32,203 bases of DNA from an uncultured Ruminococcus sp. (GCA_902761375.1 CACWKB010000023.1:1-32203), one strand, 5' to 3'; positions 23,205 through 30,360 are shown, counted from the stretch's first letter. The notes: a model not told the origin generated them from the sequence alone. A program made the numbers and translations.

Positions 23205-23233
23205 CCAAAAATAAAAACGCCCTTTAGGGCGTT
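23205..23233 (-). terminator. Terminator of tRNA-Gly
   Basis: AACGCCC/GGGCGTT stem (7 bp) with loop TTTA, followed on the minus strand by TTTATTTTTG. It lies about 9 bases after the tRNA end. Confidence 0.8.
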
Positions 23234-23241
23234 CTTATTTT

Positions 23242-23315
23242 TGGAGCGGATGATGGGAATCGAACCCACACGATCAGCTTGGAAGGCTGAAGTTCTACCA
23301 CTAAACTACATCCGC
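23242..23315 (-). tRNA. tRNA-Gly(TCC)
   Basis: On the minus strand, acceptor arms GCGGATG and CATCCGC pair fully, with discriminator T and encoded CCA (23242-23244). The anticodon arm CAGC-CTTCCAA-GCTG gives anticodon TCC, reading GGA codons. The T-arm GGGTTCGATTCCC is present. Length 74 nt. Confidence 0.95.
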
Positions 23316-23395
23316 ATATCTCAGCTTAATCATTCTATCACGAAACTGCGGGATTGTCAAGTGGAAATTTTGCTTTTGGTTTTTCGGCTTTGCGG

Positions 23396-23944
23396 TCAGA
23401 TTATCGTTCCGGGCTCGACTACGCTGCTGCCGAGGCACCAGGCGGCTCGGGTCACTGTGCCCTCGGTTCCTATCTTCGGCTTGTTGCCGGAGGCGTCGAG
23501 GAAAAGCTGCGAGTTGTTGCTGCCGACAGTCACCTTTGCGCCGACCTCGCCGTGACGGGTGATCCCCGAGTCGAAAATGCAGCGCACAAGCCTTGTGATA
23601 CGAGCGCGCGCGGAGGCGTCGTCGCCCGAGGGAGTCCGCGAGAATTCGGCGCGGAACAGCACCTGAAAGTCCGCGTCGGCGGTCAGCTCGACCCTGTCGC
23701 ACCAGGCGAAGTATGCCTCGTCCGAGACTGCCTCGGTGCTCATCATCGACCGAAACAGCGGCTCGTACAGACCGTTGAACTCATATGCGTGCAGGCGGAT
23801 GCCCGTCGTGATGTCGGGAGTCGACGCCTGAGCCGGCAGGCGCTTGCGCTTCTTCTTCAAGACCAGCATAACAATGCCCGCGATGATGATCGCGAGAAAG
23901 AATCCGATGAACATAAAAAGGATCGCTATCAATACCGTGCTCAT
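23396..23944 (-). CDS. Membrane-anchored protein of unknown function
   Basis: A 182-residue protein with one N-terminal membrane helix (residues 4-29), a basic stop-transfer KKKRKRLP, and a soluble domain of about 145 residues that should lie in the cytoplasm. The soluble part includes YEFNGLYEPLFRSM, AYFAWCDRVELTADADFQVL and ASGNKPKIGTEGTVTRAAWC. I recognise no family. GGAGGG lies 7 bases before the ATG. A good promoter (23975-24003) precedes it. It is not evidently linked to its neighbours. Confidence 0.78.
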   Translation of the reverse strand: MSTVLIAILFMFIGFFLAIIIAGIVMLVLKKKRKRLPAQASTPDITTGIRLHAYEFNGLYEPLFRSMMSTEAVSDEAYFAWCDRVELTADADFQVLFRAEFSRTPSGDDASARARITRLVRCIFDSGITRHGEVGAKVTVGSNNSQLFLDASGNKPKIGTEGTVTRAAWCLGSSVVEPGTII

Positions 23945-23974
23945 ATTACCCTCCGAATTGAGTTATTTTTCCTC

Positions 23975-24003
23975 ATTCTACCACGATTCTCCGAAAAATG
24001 CAA
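23975..24003 (-). promoter_or_regulatory. Promoter of the 23396-23944 gene
   Basis: Minus strand: TTGCAT (23998-24003), 17-base spacer, TAGAAT (23975-23980). Confidence 0.6.
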
Positions 24004-24071
24004 TATTTTGCGCAAAAACTGCCGCGCAACAAGGGCTTCGCCGCCGAAACGGGAAGCCCATTTAAAATCTT

Positions 24072-24989
24072 CTATTTCGCTATGAATTTCAGGATATCCG
24101 AGATAACCGTGTCGCGGCAGTCCTCGTTGAGCAGCTCGTGGCGGCAGTCGGAGTAGAGCTTGAATTTCACGTCCGCGCCCCTTGCCTTGAGCCGGTCGTA
24201 GACCTTCTTGACTCCGTGACCGTAGTCGCCCACAGGGTCGTCCGCTCCCGAGATCAGCAGGATCGGCAGATCGACAGGCATTTTCTCGAACCACTCGGGC
24301 TTATTGACCTCGGACTGCAGGCGGATCAGGTCGCCCATCGCGCCGATGGTGAAGCTGTGGGCGCAGTAGGGATCGGCGTCAAAGGAGCGGCGAACCTCGG
24401 GATCCTTTGAAAGCCAGTCGCCCGGTACCCCGTCGCCGAACTTCTCGTTGTATTTTCCGAAGGCGAGCTTGTCGATCAGCGGCGAATAGCCCTTCCTCTT
24501 CTTGAACACTCTGATCGTCCTCACGGCGGTAAGCCCAGCGCCCGAGGCGGGATTGGGGCCGCCCGTGCCCATCACGATCAGCTTGCTCGGAAAGCTCGGG
24601 TGCCTGAGCGTGCAGAGACGGACGATGAACGAGCCCATGCTGTGTCCCATAAGGTAATAGGGGCGCTCGGGATATTCCATCTTCATGGTCTGACCGGCTC
24701 TGTGAACGTCGCGCGCAAGCTTCATCCAGCCCTCGTGGTCGGCGATATAGCCGAAGCTTCCGTCCGCCTCGGCAGTCCTGCCGTGACCGAGATTATCGTA
24801 GCCGAAGCACAGATAGCCCGCCTCGGCGATCTCCCTCATAAAGCTGTCGTACCGTCCGATATGCTCGCGCATTCCGTGAACGACGTGGAACAATCCCTTG
24901 ATCTCACCCTCGGGAACATAGCCCTTTCCAAACAGCGTGTGGATGCCGTCGGTGGAGGGAAAGCTCAGATCAATGACTCTGATACTCAT
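24072..24989 (-). CDS. Alpha/beta hydrolase (monoacylglycerol lipase / lysophospholipase-like)
   Basis: Cytoplasmic serine hydrolase (305 residues) of the Hydrolase_4 group. The oxyanion region is HVVHGMREHIGRYDSF. The nucleophile elbow GHSMGS places Ser117. The acid is in SGADDPVGDYG and the His in CRHELLNED, so the triad is complete. These enzymes hydrolyse monoacylglycerols or lysophospholipids; the natural substrate here is unknown. Start choice: GAGGTG lies 6-7 bases before ATG 24989, while an upstream in-frame ATG at 25043 would lie upstream of this ribosome site and inside the promoter region. It is divergent from the 25151 gene and shares the regulatory spacer. Confidence 0.92.
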   Translation of the reverse strand: MSIRVIDLSFPSTDGIHTLFGKGYVPEGEIKGLFHVVHGMREHIGRYDSFMREIAEAGYLCFGYDNLGHGRTAEADGSFGYIADHEGWMKLARDVHRAGQTMKMEYPERPYYLMGHSMGSFIVRLCTLRHPSFPSKLIVMGTGGPNPASGAGLTAVRTIRVFKKRKGYSPLIDKLAFGKYNEKFGDGVPGDWLSKDPEVRRSFDADPYCAHSFTIGAMGDLIRLQSEVNKPEWFEKMPVDLPILLISGADDPVGDYGHGVKKVYDRLKARGADVKFKLYSDCRHELLNEDCRDTVISDILKFIAK

Positions 24990-25022
24990 AGAAACACCTC
25001 TTTTATTTTGCTGTACAGGTAT

Positions 25023-25070
25023 ATTGTAGCACATAATCAACAAAATTTCAATAGCTGGTTAATTGATTAT
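25023..25070 (-). promoter_or_regulatory. Promoter and palindrome upstream of the alpha/beta hydrolase gene
   Basis: Minus strand: TTGAAA (25046-25051), 17-base spacer, TACAAT (25023-25028). ATAATCAA (25033-25040) and TTGATTAT (25063-25070) form a perfect 8-bp inverted repeat straddling the -35 box, which could be an operator. Confidence 0.6.
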
Positions 25071-25091
25071 GTTTATAATTCGAGCTTTCTG

Positions 25092-25120
25092 TTGCAAATC
25101 GACGCGGTTTAGGGTATAAT
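25092..25120 (+). promoter_or_regulatory. Promoter of the 25151 gene
   Basis: TTGCAA (25092-25097), 17-base spacer, TATAAT (25115-25120), 30 bases before the start codon. Confidence 0.7.
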
Positions 25121-25150
25121 TAAGACATAAATTTTTGAAAGGATGATATC

Positions 25151-25543
25151 ATGCAGAGAGTATACGAATTTCTAAAAGCCGCCGGCACCTACTATTTGGC
25201 GACCGTCGAGGGCGATCAGCCGCGCGTCCGTCCGTTCGGCACGGTCAATGTCTTTGAGGACAGGCTCTATATCCAGACGGGCAGGTCCAAGCCCGTTTCG
25301 CGCCAGCTTGCCGCAAACCCCAAGGCGGAGCTCTGCGCCTTTATGGACGGCAGATGGCTGCGCGTAAGCTGCGAGCTGGTCGAGGACGACCGCCTCGAGC
25401 CCAAAAAGGCGATGCTCGACGCCTATCCTCAGCTTAGGGCGATGTACGACGAGAACGACGGCAACACTCAGGTGTTTTACCTCAAAAACGCCGTCGCGAC
25501 GTTCAGCTCCTTCACCTCGGCTCCCGAAACAGTTTCATTTTAG
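25151..25543 (+). CDS. FMN-binding split-barrel protein (pyridoxamine 5'-phosphate oxidase family)
   Basis: A 130-residue cytoplasmic protein of the PNPOx-like split-barrel family. The fold is shown by YYLATVEGDQPRVRPFGTVN, LYIQTGRSKPVSRQLAANPK, AELCAFMDGRWLRVSCELVE and FYLKNAVATFSSF. Members bind FMN or F420 and reduce small molecules or act as nitroimidazole-resistance-like reductases. The short form is typical of gut Clostridia. Substrate unknown. AAAGGATG lies 9 bases before the ATG. It ends in TAG, showing that TAG is an ordinary stop in this genome. It faces away from the hydrolase gene. Confidence 0.88.
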   Translation: MQRVYEFLKAAGTYYLATVEGDQPRVRPFGTVNVFEDRLYIQTGRSKPVSRQLAANPKAELCAFMDGRWLRVSCELVEDDRLEPKKAMLDAYPQLRAMYDENDGNTQVFYLKNAVATFSSFTSAPETVSF

Positions 25544-25642
25544 AGTTAGAGTTGAGAGTTGAATCGCGGTAAATTATAGGTTCGTTAAAAAACGGGGTTG
25601 GCTCAAAAGTCCGACCCATACAATATTATGTGACGGAAAACT

Positions 25643-25685
25643 GGGGCTCGGCTCTTACTCATGAAGTGAGTTTGAGCCAAGCCCC
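25643..25685 (-). terminator. Hairpin ending the flavodiiron transcript, related to the rmuC terminator
   Basis: GGGGCTCGGCTC (25643-25654) pairs with GAGCCAAGCCCC (25674-25685) with one G-U. On the minus strand it is followed by AGTTTTCC. About 75 bases including CCATACA and ATGTGACGGAAAA are shared with 5320-5395, so it belongs to a repeat family reused as a terminator. Confidence 0.6.
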
Positions 25686-25698
25686 AAGCTTTGTCTGT

Positions 25699-25836
25699 TT
25701 AATTATCGTCTGAAAAACGTTCGAGGAGCTTCCAGCTGCCGTCGGCGATAAACATCAAAACCAAACTGATCAGCCCTGTTGCTATGAAGATCAGCGTCAA
25801 TGACAGAGGTATCTGCTGCTTGCTGTTCTTGCGAAC
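25699..25836 (-). pseudogene. Small membrane-protein ORF with no normal start codon
   Basis: The minus-strand frame reads VRKNSKQQIPLSLTLIFIAT, continues GLISLVLMFIADGSWKLLER and ends FSDDN before TAA. It looks like a genuine 45-residue single-helix protein, but its first codon is GTT. Upstream in frame there is only GAGAGTTTAGAGAG-type repeat sequence, with no ATG, GTG or TTG before an in-frame stop. A repeat may have replaced the start region. The rest of the 25544-25865 spacer holds only repeats. Confidence 0.4.
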
Positions 25837-25865
25837 CTCTCTAAACTCTCCACTCTCAACTCTGT

Positions 25866-27656
25866 TTATGAGATCGGCTCAAAGTCGGCGACGCCGTGCT
25901 TGCACAGCGGGCAGATGAAGTCGTCGGGCAGCTCGTCGCCCTCATAGATATAGCCGCAGACCTTGCAGACCCAGCCCTTTTTGCCCTCGGTCTCGGGCTT
26001 GGGCTTGACGTTGTTCTGGTAGTAGGTGTAGGTCATGGTCTCCTTGTCCGAGAGCACCCTCGCTTCGGTGACGGAGCAGATGAACATTCCGTGGGTGTCG
26101 AGGTCGATGTACTGCTCGACCTTCAGCGACATGAAGGAGTTTATGTACTTGGGCAGGAACACCAGGCCGTTGTCGGAGCGCAGGGGAGTGCAGTCCTTGA
26201 ACTTGTCCACATTTCTGCCGCTCTGGAAGCCGAAGTTCTCGAATACCTTGAACGGAGCCTCGACCGACAGGCAGTTGACGTTCATAACGCCGGTTTGCTT
26301 GATGACGTGGTGTGAGTAGTTCTGCTTGTTGATGCATACCGCGACGCGGTTGGGAGCGTTGGTCACCTGAGAGACCGTGTTGACGATCAGACCGTTGTCC
26401 TTCTTGCCGTCGTTGCTGGTGACGACATAGAGGCCGTAGCCGATGTTGAACAGGGCGGTGAGGTCGTTCTTGTTGGCGGTGTCCTCGTTCTGAGCCATAT
26501 AGTCCATGCAGAGCTCGTCGGCGAGCTTTTCAAGCTGGGCGGAGCTGTCCTCGTTGAGCGCGGACATGATGCGCACGGTGGTGTCGGTAAAGGTGATGTT
26601 CCTGCAGCCCTCGAGCATCTTCTTCATGGTCTTGGCGGCAAGAGGAGCCCACGAGCCGTTCTCGATCAGACCGATCGTCCTGTTCTGGAAGTTGCGCTCG
26701 GTGAGGTGCTCGATGAATTCGCGCATGAACGGGAAGATGTCGGCGTTATAGGTCGTGGTGGCGAGCACGAGCCTGCCGTAGCGGAAGGCGTCCTCGACGC
26801 ACTCAGCCATGTCCTCGCGGGCGAGGTCGTTGACTGCGACCTTGGGGCAGCCCTTGGCGCGCAGCATATCGGCGAGCTTCATAACCGCCGCCTTGGTGTT
26901 GCCGTAGACGGAGGTGTAGGCGATCATGATGCCGTCGCTCTCGACGCCGTAGCTCGACCAGGTGTTGTAAAGATTGAGGTAGTAGCCGAGGTTTTCGGTA
27001 AGGATGGGGCCGTGCAGCGGACAGATCTTTTCGATATCGAGCTTTGCCGCCTTTTTGAGCAGAGCCTGAACCTGAGCGCCGTACTTGCCGACGATGCCGA
27101 TATAGTAGCGCCTTGCCTCGCAAGCCCAGTCCTCCTCGACGTCGAGCGCGCCGAACTTGCCGAAGCCGTCGGCGGAGAACAGCACCTTGTCCCTCGCGTC
27201 ATAGGTCACCATGACCTCGGGCCAGTGAACCATGGGAGCGGCTACAAAGTGCAGGGTGTGGCTGCCGAGCTCAAGGGTGTCGCCCTCGGCGATGACGATC
27301 CTTCTGTCCTCAAAGTCGGTGCCGAAGAAGTTCTTCATCATGGCGAAAGCCTTTGCCGAGGAAACAACGGTAGCCTCGGGGTAGTTGTTCATAAAGTTTT
27401 TGATGTTGGCGGAGTGGTCGGGCTCCATGTGCTGCACGATGAGGTAGTCGGGCTTTCTGGTTCCGAGAGCGTCCTCAAGGTTGTTGAGCCACTCGTGGGT
27501 GAAGTTGCGGTCGACGGTATCCATGACCGCGACCTTGTGGTCGATGATGACGTAGGAGTTGTACGCCATGCCGTTGGGAACGACATACTGACCCTCGAAC
27601 AGGTCTATCTTGTGATCGTTCACGCCTACATAACGGATATCTTCGGTGATGTTCAT
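25866..27656 (-). CDS. Flavodiiron protein with flavin reductase and rubredoxin domains
   Basis: A-type flavoprotein (596 residues) that reduces O2 to water, or NO to N2O, in the cytoplasm of anaerobes. The metallo-beta-lactamase domain has all diiron ligands: His76, Glu78 and Asp80 in HMEPDHS, His145 in MVHWPE, Asp164 in SADGFG and His216 in PLHGPI. A flavodoxin domain follows (IAYTSVYGNTKAAVMKLAD, about residues 250-390), then a flavin-reductase-like domain (about 410-560) and a C-terminal rubredoxin (CKVCGYIYEG, CPLCKHG). The single chain can thus carry electrons from NAD(P)H or rubredoxin donors to the diiron site. Start choice: AAGGGGA is 7-8 bases before ATG 27656 and too close to the ATG six bases earlier. 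Transcribed alone. Confidence 0.96.
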   Translation of the reverse strand: MNITEDIRYVGVNDHKIDLFEGQYVVPNGMAYNSYVIIDHKVAVMDTVDRNFTHEWLNNLEDALGTRKPDYLIVQHMEPDHSANIKNFMNNYPEATVVSSAKAFAMMKNFFGTDFEDRRIVIAEGDTLELGSHTLHFVAAPMVHWPEVMVTYDARDKVLFSADGFGKFGALDVEEDWACEARRYYIGIVGKYGAQVQALLKKAAKLDIEKICPLHGPILTENLGYYLNLYNTWSSYGVESDGIMIAYTSVYGNTKAAVMKLADMLRAKGCPKVAVNDLAREDMAECVEDAFRYGRLVLATTTYNADIFPFMREFIEHLTERNFQNRTIGLIENGSWAPLAAKTMKKMLEGCRNITFTDTTVRIMSALNEDSSAQLEKLADELCMDYMAQNEDTANKNDLTALFNIGYGLYVVTSNDGKKDNGLIVNTVSQVTNAPNRVAVCINKQNYSHHVIKQTGVMNVNCLSVEAPFKVFENFGFQSGRNVDKFKDCTPLRSDNGLVFLPKYINSFMSLKVEQYIDLDTHGMFICSVTEARVLSDKETMTYTYYQNNVKPKPETEGKKGWVCKVCGYIYEGDELPDDFICPLCKHGVADFEPIS

Positions 27657-27722
27657 ATGCATGTCCCCTTTTAGATTTTTACTAAATATAAAGCGCACGT
27701 TTGCACCTTTTTATTCATTTTG

Positions 27723-27751
27723 ATTATATCATAATTCGATGGAATATACAA
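27723..27751 (-). promoter_or_regulatory. Promoter and 13-bp palindrome of the flavodiiron gene
   Basis: Minus strand: TTGTAT (27746-27751), 17-base spacer, TATAAT (27723-27728). ATTATATCATAAT (27723-27735) is a perfect ATTAT-nnn-ATAAT palindrome lying over the -10 box and could bind a redox or peroxide regulator. Confidence 0.55.
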
Positions 27752-27775
27752 GTGTTTTTTGCGGAAGTTAGAGGT

Positions 27776-27846
27776 AGAAGGGGTTAGGCGTTAGGGGTTA
27801 GGAGTTAGGGGTTAGAAGTTAGAGATTAGTGGCTAGGGGTTAGAAT
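27776..27846 (+). repeat. GGGGTTAGG-type telomere-like array, second copy
   Basis: About nine degenerate units (GGGGTTAG, GGAGTTAG, GAAGTTAG). It faces the inverted CCCCTAA array at 28035-28069, so the two could pair over about 190 bases of other repeat sequence. Confidence 0.75.
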
Positions 27847-27872
27847 TGTAGGGGGCGGTCTCGACCGCCCCG
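27847..27872. repeat. Partial GGTCTCGACC element
   Basis: TGTAGGGGGCGGTCTCGACC followed by GCCCCG is the left terminus of the 85-bp element family (compare the complement of 23001-23026). The rest of the element is missing and another repeat follows. Confidence 0.75.
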
Positions 27873-27931
27873 GAACCGACGTTGCTTCCAAATCCGATCT
27901 TTCGGCAGTGAGCCGAACGTTCGAAGGCAGT

Positions 27932-28022
27932 AAAAGCCTCCTTTGTTAAAGGAGGTGGCACGGCGCAGAGCGCCGTGACGGAGGATTTACATGGCAGAAG
28001 GCAACCGATAAATATAAACGTT
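27932..28022 (+). repeat. GCCTCC-TTTGTTAAA-GGAGG dispersed element, copy 2
   Basis: Inverse-orientation copy of 7047-7138, with the same two hairpins and the shared end TTACATGGCAG through GCAACCG. Confidence 0.8.
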
Positions 28023-28034
28023 TCTCGCTTCTAA

Positions 28035-28069
28035 CCCCTAACCCCTAACCCCTAACCCCTAACCCCTAA
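28035..28069 (-). repeat. Five perfect CCCCTAA tandem units
   Basis: 35 bases of exact 7-base repeat; the minus strand reads (GGGGTTA)5 and can form a four-layer G-quadruplex. It ends 7 bases before the gpx -35 box. Confidence 0.9.
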
Positions 28070-28076
28070 TTTCCTC

Positions 28077-28113
28077 TTGACAAAACAAAATAATTTGGTA
28101 CAATTAATTTGTA
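28077..28113 (+). promoter_or_regulatory. gpx operon promoter with OhrR-type operator
   Basis: TTGACA (28077-28082), 16-base spacer, TACAAT (28099-28104). Overlapping the -10 is TACAATTAATTTGTA (28099-28113), a palindrome matching itself in 12 of 14 paired positions and close to the TACAATT-AATTGTA operator known for Bacillus OhrR. A wider CAAAATAATT/AATTAATTTG symmetry (28086-28111) surrounds the promoter. The operon's second gene encodes an OhrR-like repressor, so autoregulation is likely. Confidence 0.75.
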
Positions 28114-28146
28114 AACAAAATAATCTTATTCAAGGAGGTCATGCAG

Positions 28147-28689
28147 ATGTCTATTTACGATTTCACCGTCAAAACGCGCAGGGGAGAGGACTACGAGCTG
28201 TCCGCGCTCAGGGGCAAGGTCGTGCTTGTCGTCAACACCGCCACGGGCTGCGGCTTTACCCCTCAGTATGAGGGTTTGGAGAAGCTCTATGAGAAGTATC
28301 ACGACAATGGCTTCGAGATACTCGACTTCCCGTGCAACCAGTTCCGCAATCAGGCGCCGGGCACCGATGAGGAGATACACGAATTCTGCACCGCGCGCTA
28401 TAAGACGCAGTTCGATCAGCTCAAAAAGCTCGAGGTCAACGGCGAGAACGAGAGCCCGCTGTATACATGGCTAAAGGCTCAGGCTCCCGAGGATTCCGAG
28501 GTCAAGGGGCTGAAAAACAAGATGGCGATGAAGGCGGTCTCGAAGATCAGCAAGACCGCAAGAGCCGACAGCGACATCAAATGGAATTTCACAAAGTTCC
28601 TGATCGACCGCAGCGGCAGCGTCGTGAAGCGCTACGCGCCGACTCACCTTCCCGCCGATATCGACGCCGACGTCGCCGCGCTGATCTGA
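28147..28689 (+). CDS. gpx: Glutathione peroxidase-family thiol peroxidase (Cys type)
   Basis: Cytoplasmic peroxidase (180 residues) that reduces hydrogen peroxide or organic hydroperoxides, in bacteria usually with thioredoxin as donor. The signature NTATGCGFTPQY carries peroxidatic Cys35, encoded by TGC, so this is the cysteine form. FPCNQF supplies the conserved Gln and KWNFTKFLIDRSG the conserved Trp and Asn. Start choice: AAGGAGG is 8 bases before ATG 28147 (MSIYDFTV) and only 2 bases before the ATG at 28141. It leads an operon with an OhrR-type regulator, a thioredoxin remnant and thioredoxin reductase, which fits a thioredoxin-dependent peroxidase. Confidence 0.94.
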   Translation: MSIYDFTVKTRRGEDYELSALRGKVVLVVNTATGCGFTPQYEGLEKLYEKYHDNGFEILDFPCNQFRNQAPGTDEEIHEFCTARYKTQFDQLKKLEVNGENESPLYTWLKAQAPEDSEVKGLKNKMAMKAVSKISKTARADSDIKWNFTKFLIDRSGSVVKRYAPTHLPADIDADVAALI

Positions 28690-28690
28690 G

Positions 28691-29143
28691 ATGGAGCGCA
28701 GATATGAGGCACTGAGGCTCAAAAACCAGCTATGCTTTCCGATCTACCTGTGCTCAAAGGAGCTCGTCCGGCGCTATACGCCCTATCTTGACGGCTTGGG
28801 TCTGACCTACACGCAGTATATCGTGATGATGTACTTTTGGGAGATGGGCGGCGGCACCGCCAAGGAGGTCGGCAGGACGCTTCTGCTCGACCCCAGCACG
28901 CTGACTCCGCTGCTCAGGAGGCTTGAGGCTAAGGGCTATATAACGCGCCGCCGCAGCGAGCTCGACGAGCGCAGTGTGATCATCGAACCTACCGAAGAGG
29001 GGCTCGCCCTGCGCGATAAGGCGCTGGAGATCCCCGGAAAAATAGGAGCCTGTCTCGCTCTCAGCGAGGATGAGGCGGCGCAGCTTTACACGCTCGCCTG
29101 CAAGGCTCTCATTAATATAGAAAAGGAGCTTGACAATGATTAA
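28691..29143 (+). CDS. ohrR: OhrR-type MarR-family peroxide-sensing repressor
   Basis: Winged-helix MarR-family regulator (150 residues). It opens MERRYEALRLKNQLCFPIYL, which places a Cys at position 15, the reactive Cys of Bacillus OhrR. Tyr29 and Tyr40, which hydrogen-bond that Cys in OhrR, are also conserved. The DNA-binding region is GTAKEVGRTLLLDPSTLTPL followed by LRRLEAKGYITRRRSELDER in the wing. Oxidation of Cys15 by organic peroxides should release it from DNA. A second Cys (Cys21) could form a mixed or internal disulfide. It starts one base after gpx and has only a weak ribosome site, so it relies on coupling. It probably represses its own operon through 28099-28113. Confidence 0.9.
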   Translation: MERRYEALRLKNQLCFPIYLCSKELVRRYTPYLDGLGLTYTQYIVMMYFWEMGGGTAKEVGRTLLLDPSTLTPLLRRLEAKGYITRRRSELDERSVIIEPTEEGLALRDKALEIPGKIGACLALSEDEAAQLYTLACKALINIEKELDND

Positions 29144-29368
29144 AGAACTTACAAGAGAAAATTTTGACATTGAGATCAACAGCGCGAACGTTCCCGTTCT
29201 GGTGGACTTCTACGCCGACTGGTGCGGCCCCTGCAAGATGCTCAGACCCATCCTCGAGCAGATCTCCGACGAGAGAGACGACTGCATGGTCGCCGCCGCC
29301 GCGGGGGCAGAGAGGCTGACAGAAGCATCGGACTCAAGCCAAAGGAAGCGATCGAGGAGCTGATCTGA
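29136..29368 (+). pseudogene. Thioredoxin with internal deletion and frameshift
   Basis: The start is sound: AAGGAG lies 7 bases before ATG 29136, and MIKELTRENFDIEINSANVP, LVDFYADWCGPCKM (active site) and LRPILEQISDERDDC are intact. From about 29288 the sequence turns into GCCGCCGCCGCGGG. Then, in the +1-shifted frame at 29302-29368, comes GGREADRSIGLKPKEAIEEL, the normal thioredoxin C-terminus, ending TGA three bases before trxB. Some 30 codons with the cis-Pro loop are missing. As read, the gene gives a 75-residue product with an unrelated tail. Either a real deletion or a consensus error; the neighbouring genes are intact. It overlaps ohrR by 8 bases. Confidence 0.8.
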
Positions 29369-29370
29369 GA

Positions 29371-30282
29371 ATGGAAACGCCGACCTATGATATCATCGTC
29401 ATCGGCGGAGGTCCCGCCGGAATGACCGCCGCGATCTATGCGCGCCGCGCCTCAAAGACCGTGCTGGTGCTCGAAGCGACCGCCTGCGGAGGTCAGATCA
29501 TCAACACTCCCGACATCGAGAATTATCCCGCCGAGGCTCATATCTCGGGCTTTGACTTTGCGAACAAGCTCTATGAGCAGGCAAAGGCGCTCGGAGCCGA
29601 GTTCAAATTCGAGCGCGCGCTCAGCCTCAGGGACGGCGGGCTGAAGACCGTCCTCACCAAAAAGAACAGCTACGCCGCACGCGCCGTGATCATCGCCACG
29701 GGCAGCGAGAACCGCAGGCTCGGGCTCGAGAACGAGGACAGGCTTATCGGCAGAGGCATTTCCTACTGCGCAAACTGCGACGGAGCCTTCTTCCGCAAAA
29801 AGACCGTCGCCGTGGCCGGCGGCGGCAACACCGCCCTCGAGGACGCGCTCTACCTTGCGGACGTGGCGGAAAAGGTGTATTTGATCCACCGCCGCGATTC
29901 CTTCCGCGGAGAGGCGGCGACCGTCGAGCACCTGCGCGAAAAAAAGAACGTCGAGTTCGTATTGAACAGCCGTGTGACCAAGCTCGGCGCGGACAAGCGC
30001 CTCAGCTCGATCGAGGTGACGGATATCCACGGCGAGGTCACGGAGCTGAAGGTCGACGGGCTGTTCGTCGCCGTGGGCAGGATACCCGAGAACCGCGATT
30101 TTTCCGACGTGATCGAGCTTGACGCGGCGGGCTATGCAGTCGCGGACGAAAGCTGCCGCACAAGGTCAAAGGGCGTGTTCGTCGCGGGCGACAACCGCAC
30201 AAAAGCCGTGCGCCAGCTCGTCACCGCGACTGCCGACGGAGCCGTTGCCGCGACCGAGGCGATACACTTTCTCAACGGATAA
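29371..30282 (+). CDS. trxB: Thioredoxin reductase
   Basis: NADPH:thioredoxin oxidoreductase (303 residues, usual size) with FAD-binding IIVIGGGPAGMTAAIYARR at the N-terminus, redox-active pair Cys133-Ala-Asn-Cys136 in YCANCDGAFF, NADPH-binding VAVAGGGNTALEDALYLAD with HRRDSFR, and the C-terminal FAD motif GVFVAGDNRTKAVRQLVTAT. It would recycle thioredoxin for the Gpx upstream. Since the neighbouring thioredoxin is broken, another thioredoxin elsewhere may be used. A terminator follows at 30293. Confidence 0.95.
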   Translation: METPTYDIIVIGGGPAGMTAAIYARRASKTVLVLEATACGGQIINTPDIENYPAEAHISGFDFANKLYEQAKALGAEFKFERALSLRDGGLKTVLTKKNSYAARAVIIATGSENRRLGLENEDRLIGRGISYCANCDGAFFRKKTVAVAGGGNTALEDALYLADVAEKVYLIHRRDSFRGEAATVEHLREKKNVEFVLNSRVTKLGADKRLSSIEVTDIHGEVTELKVDGLFVAVGRIPENRDFSDVIELDAAGYAVADESCRTRSKGVFVAGDNRTKAVRQLVTATADGAVAATEAIHFLNG

Positions 30283-30292
30283 TAATGTGCAG

Positions 30293-30324
30293 AGCCGACC
30301 CTATCGGGGGTCGGTTTTTGTTTT
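30293..30324 (+). terminator. Terminator of the gpx-ohrR-trx-trxB operon
   Basis: GCCGACCC pairs with GGGTCGGT around a short loop, followed by TTTTTGTTTT. Confidence 0.85.
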
Positions 30325-30331
30325 AAAATGC

Positions 30332-30360
30332 TTTACAAATCATTCGGGAAACCGTATAAT
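30332..30360 (+). promoter_or_regulatory. Promoter of the GH13 gene
   Basis: TTTACA (30332-30337), 17-base spacer, perfect TATAAT (30355-30360), 37 bases before the start codon. Confidence 0.75.

Noticed and set aside
28246..28260. Selenocysteine in the glutathione peroxidase
   Set aside because: The active-site codon is TGC (Cys), so no recoding is needed.
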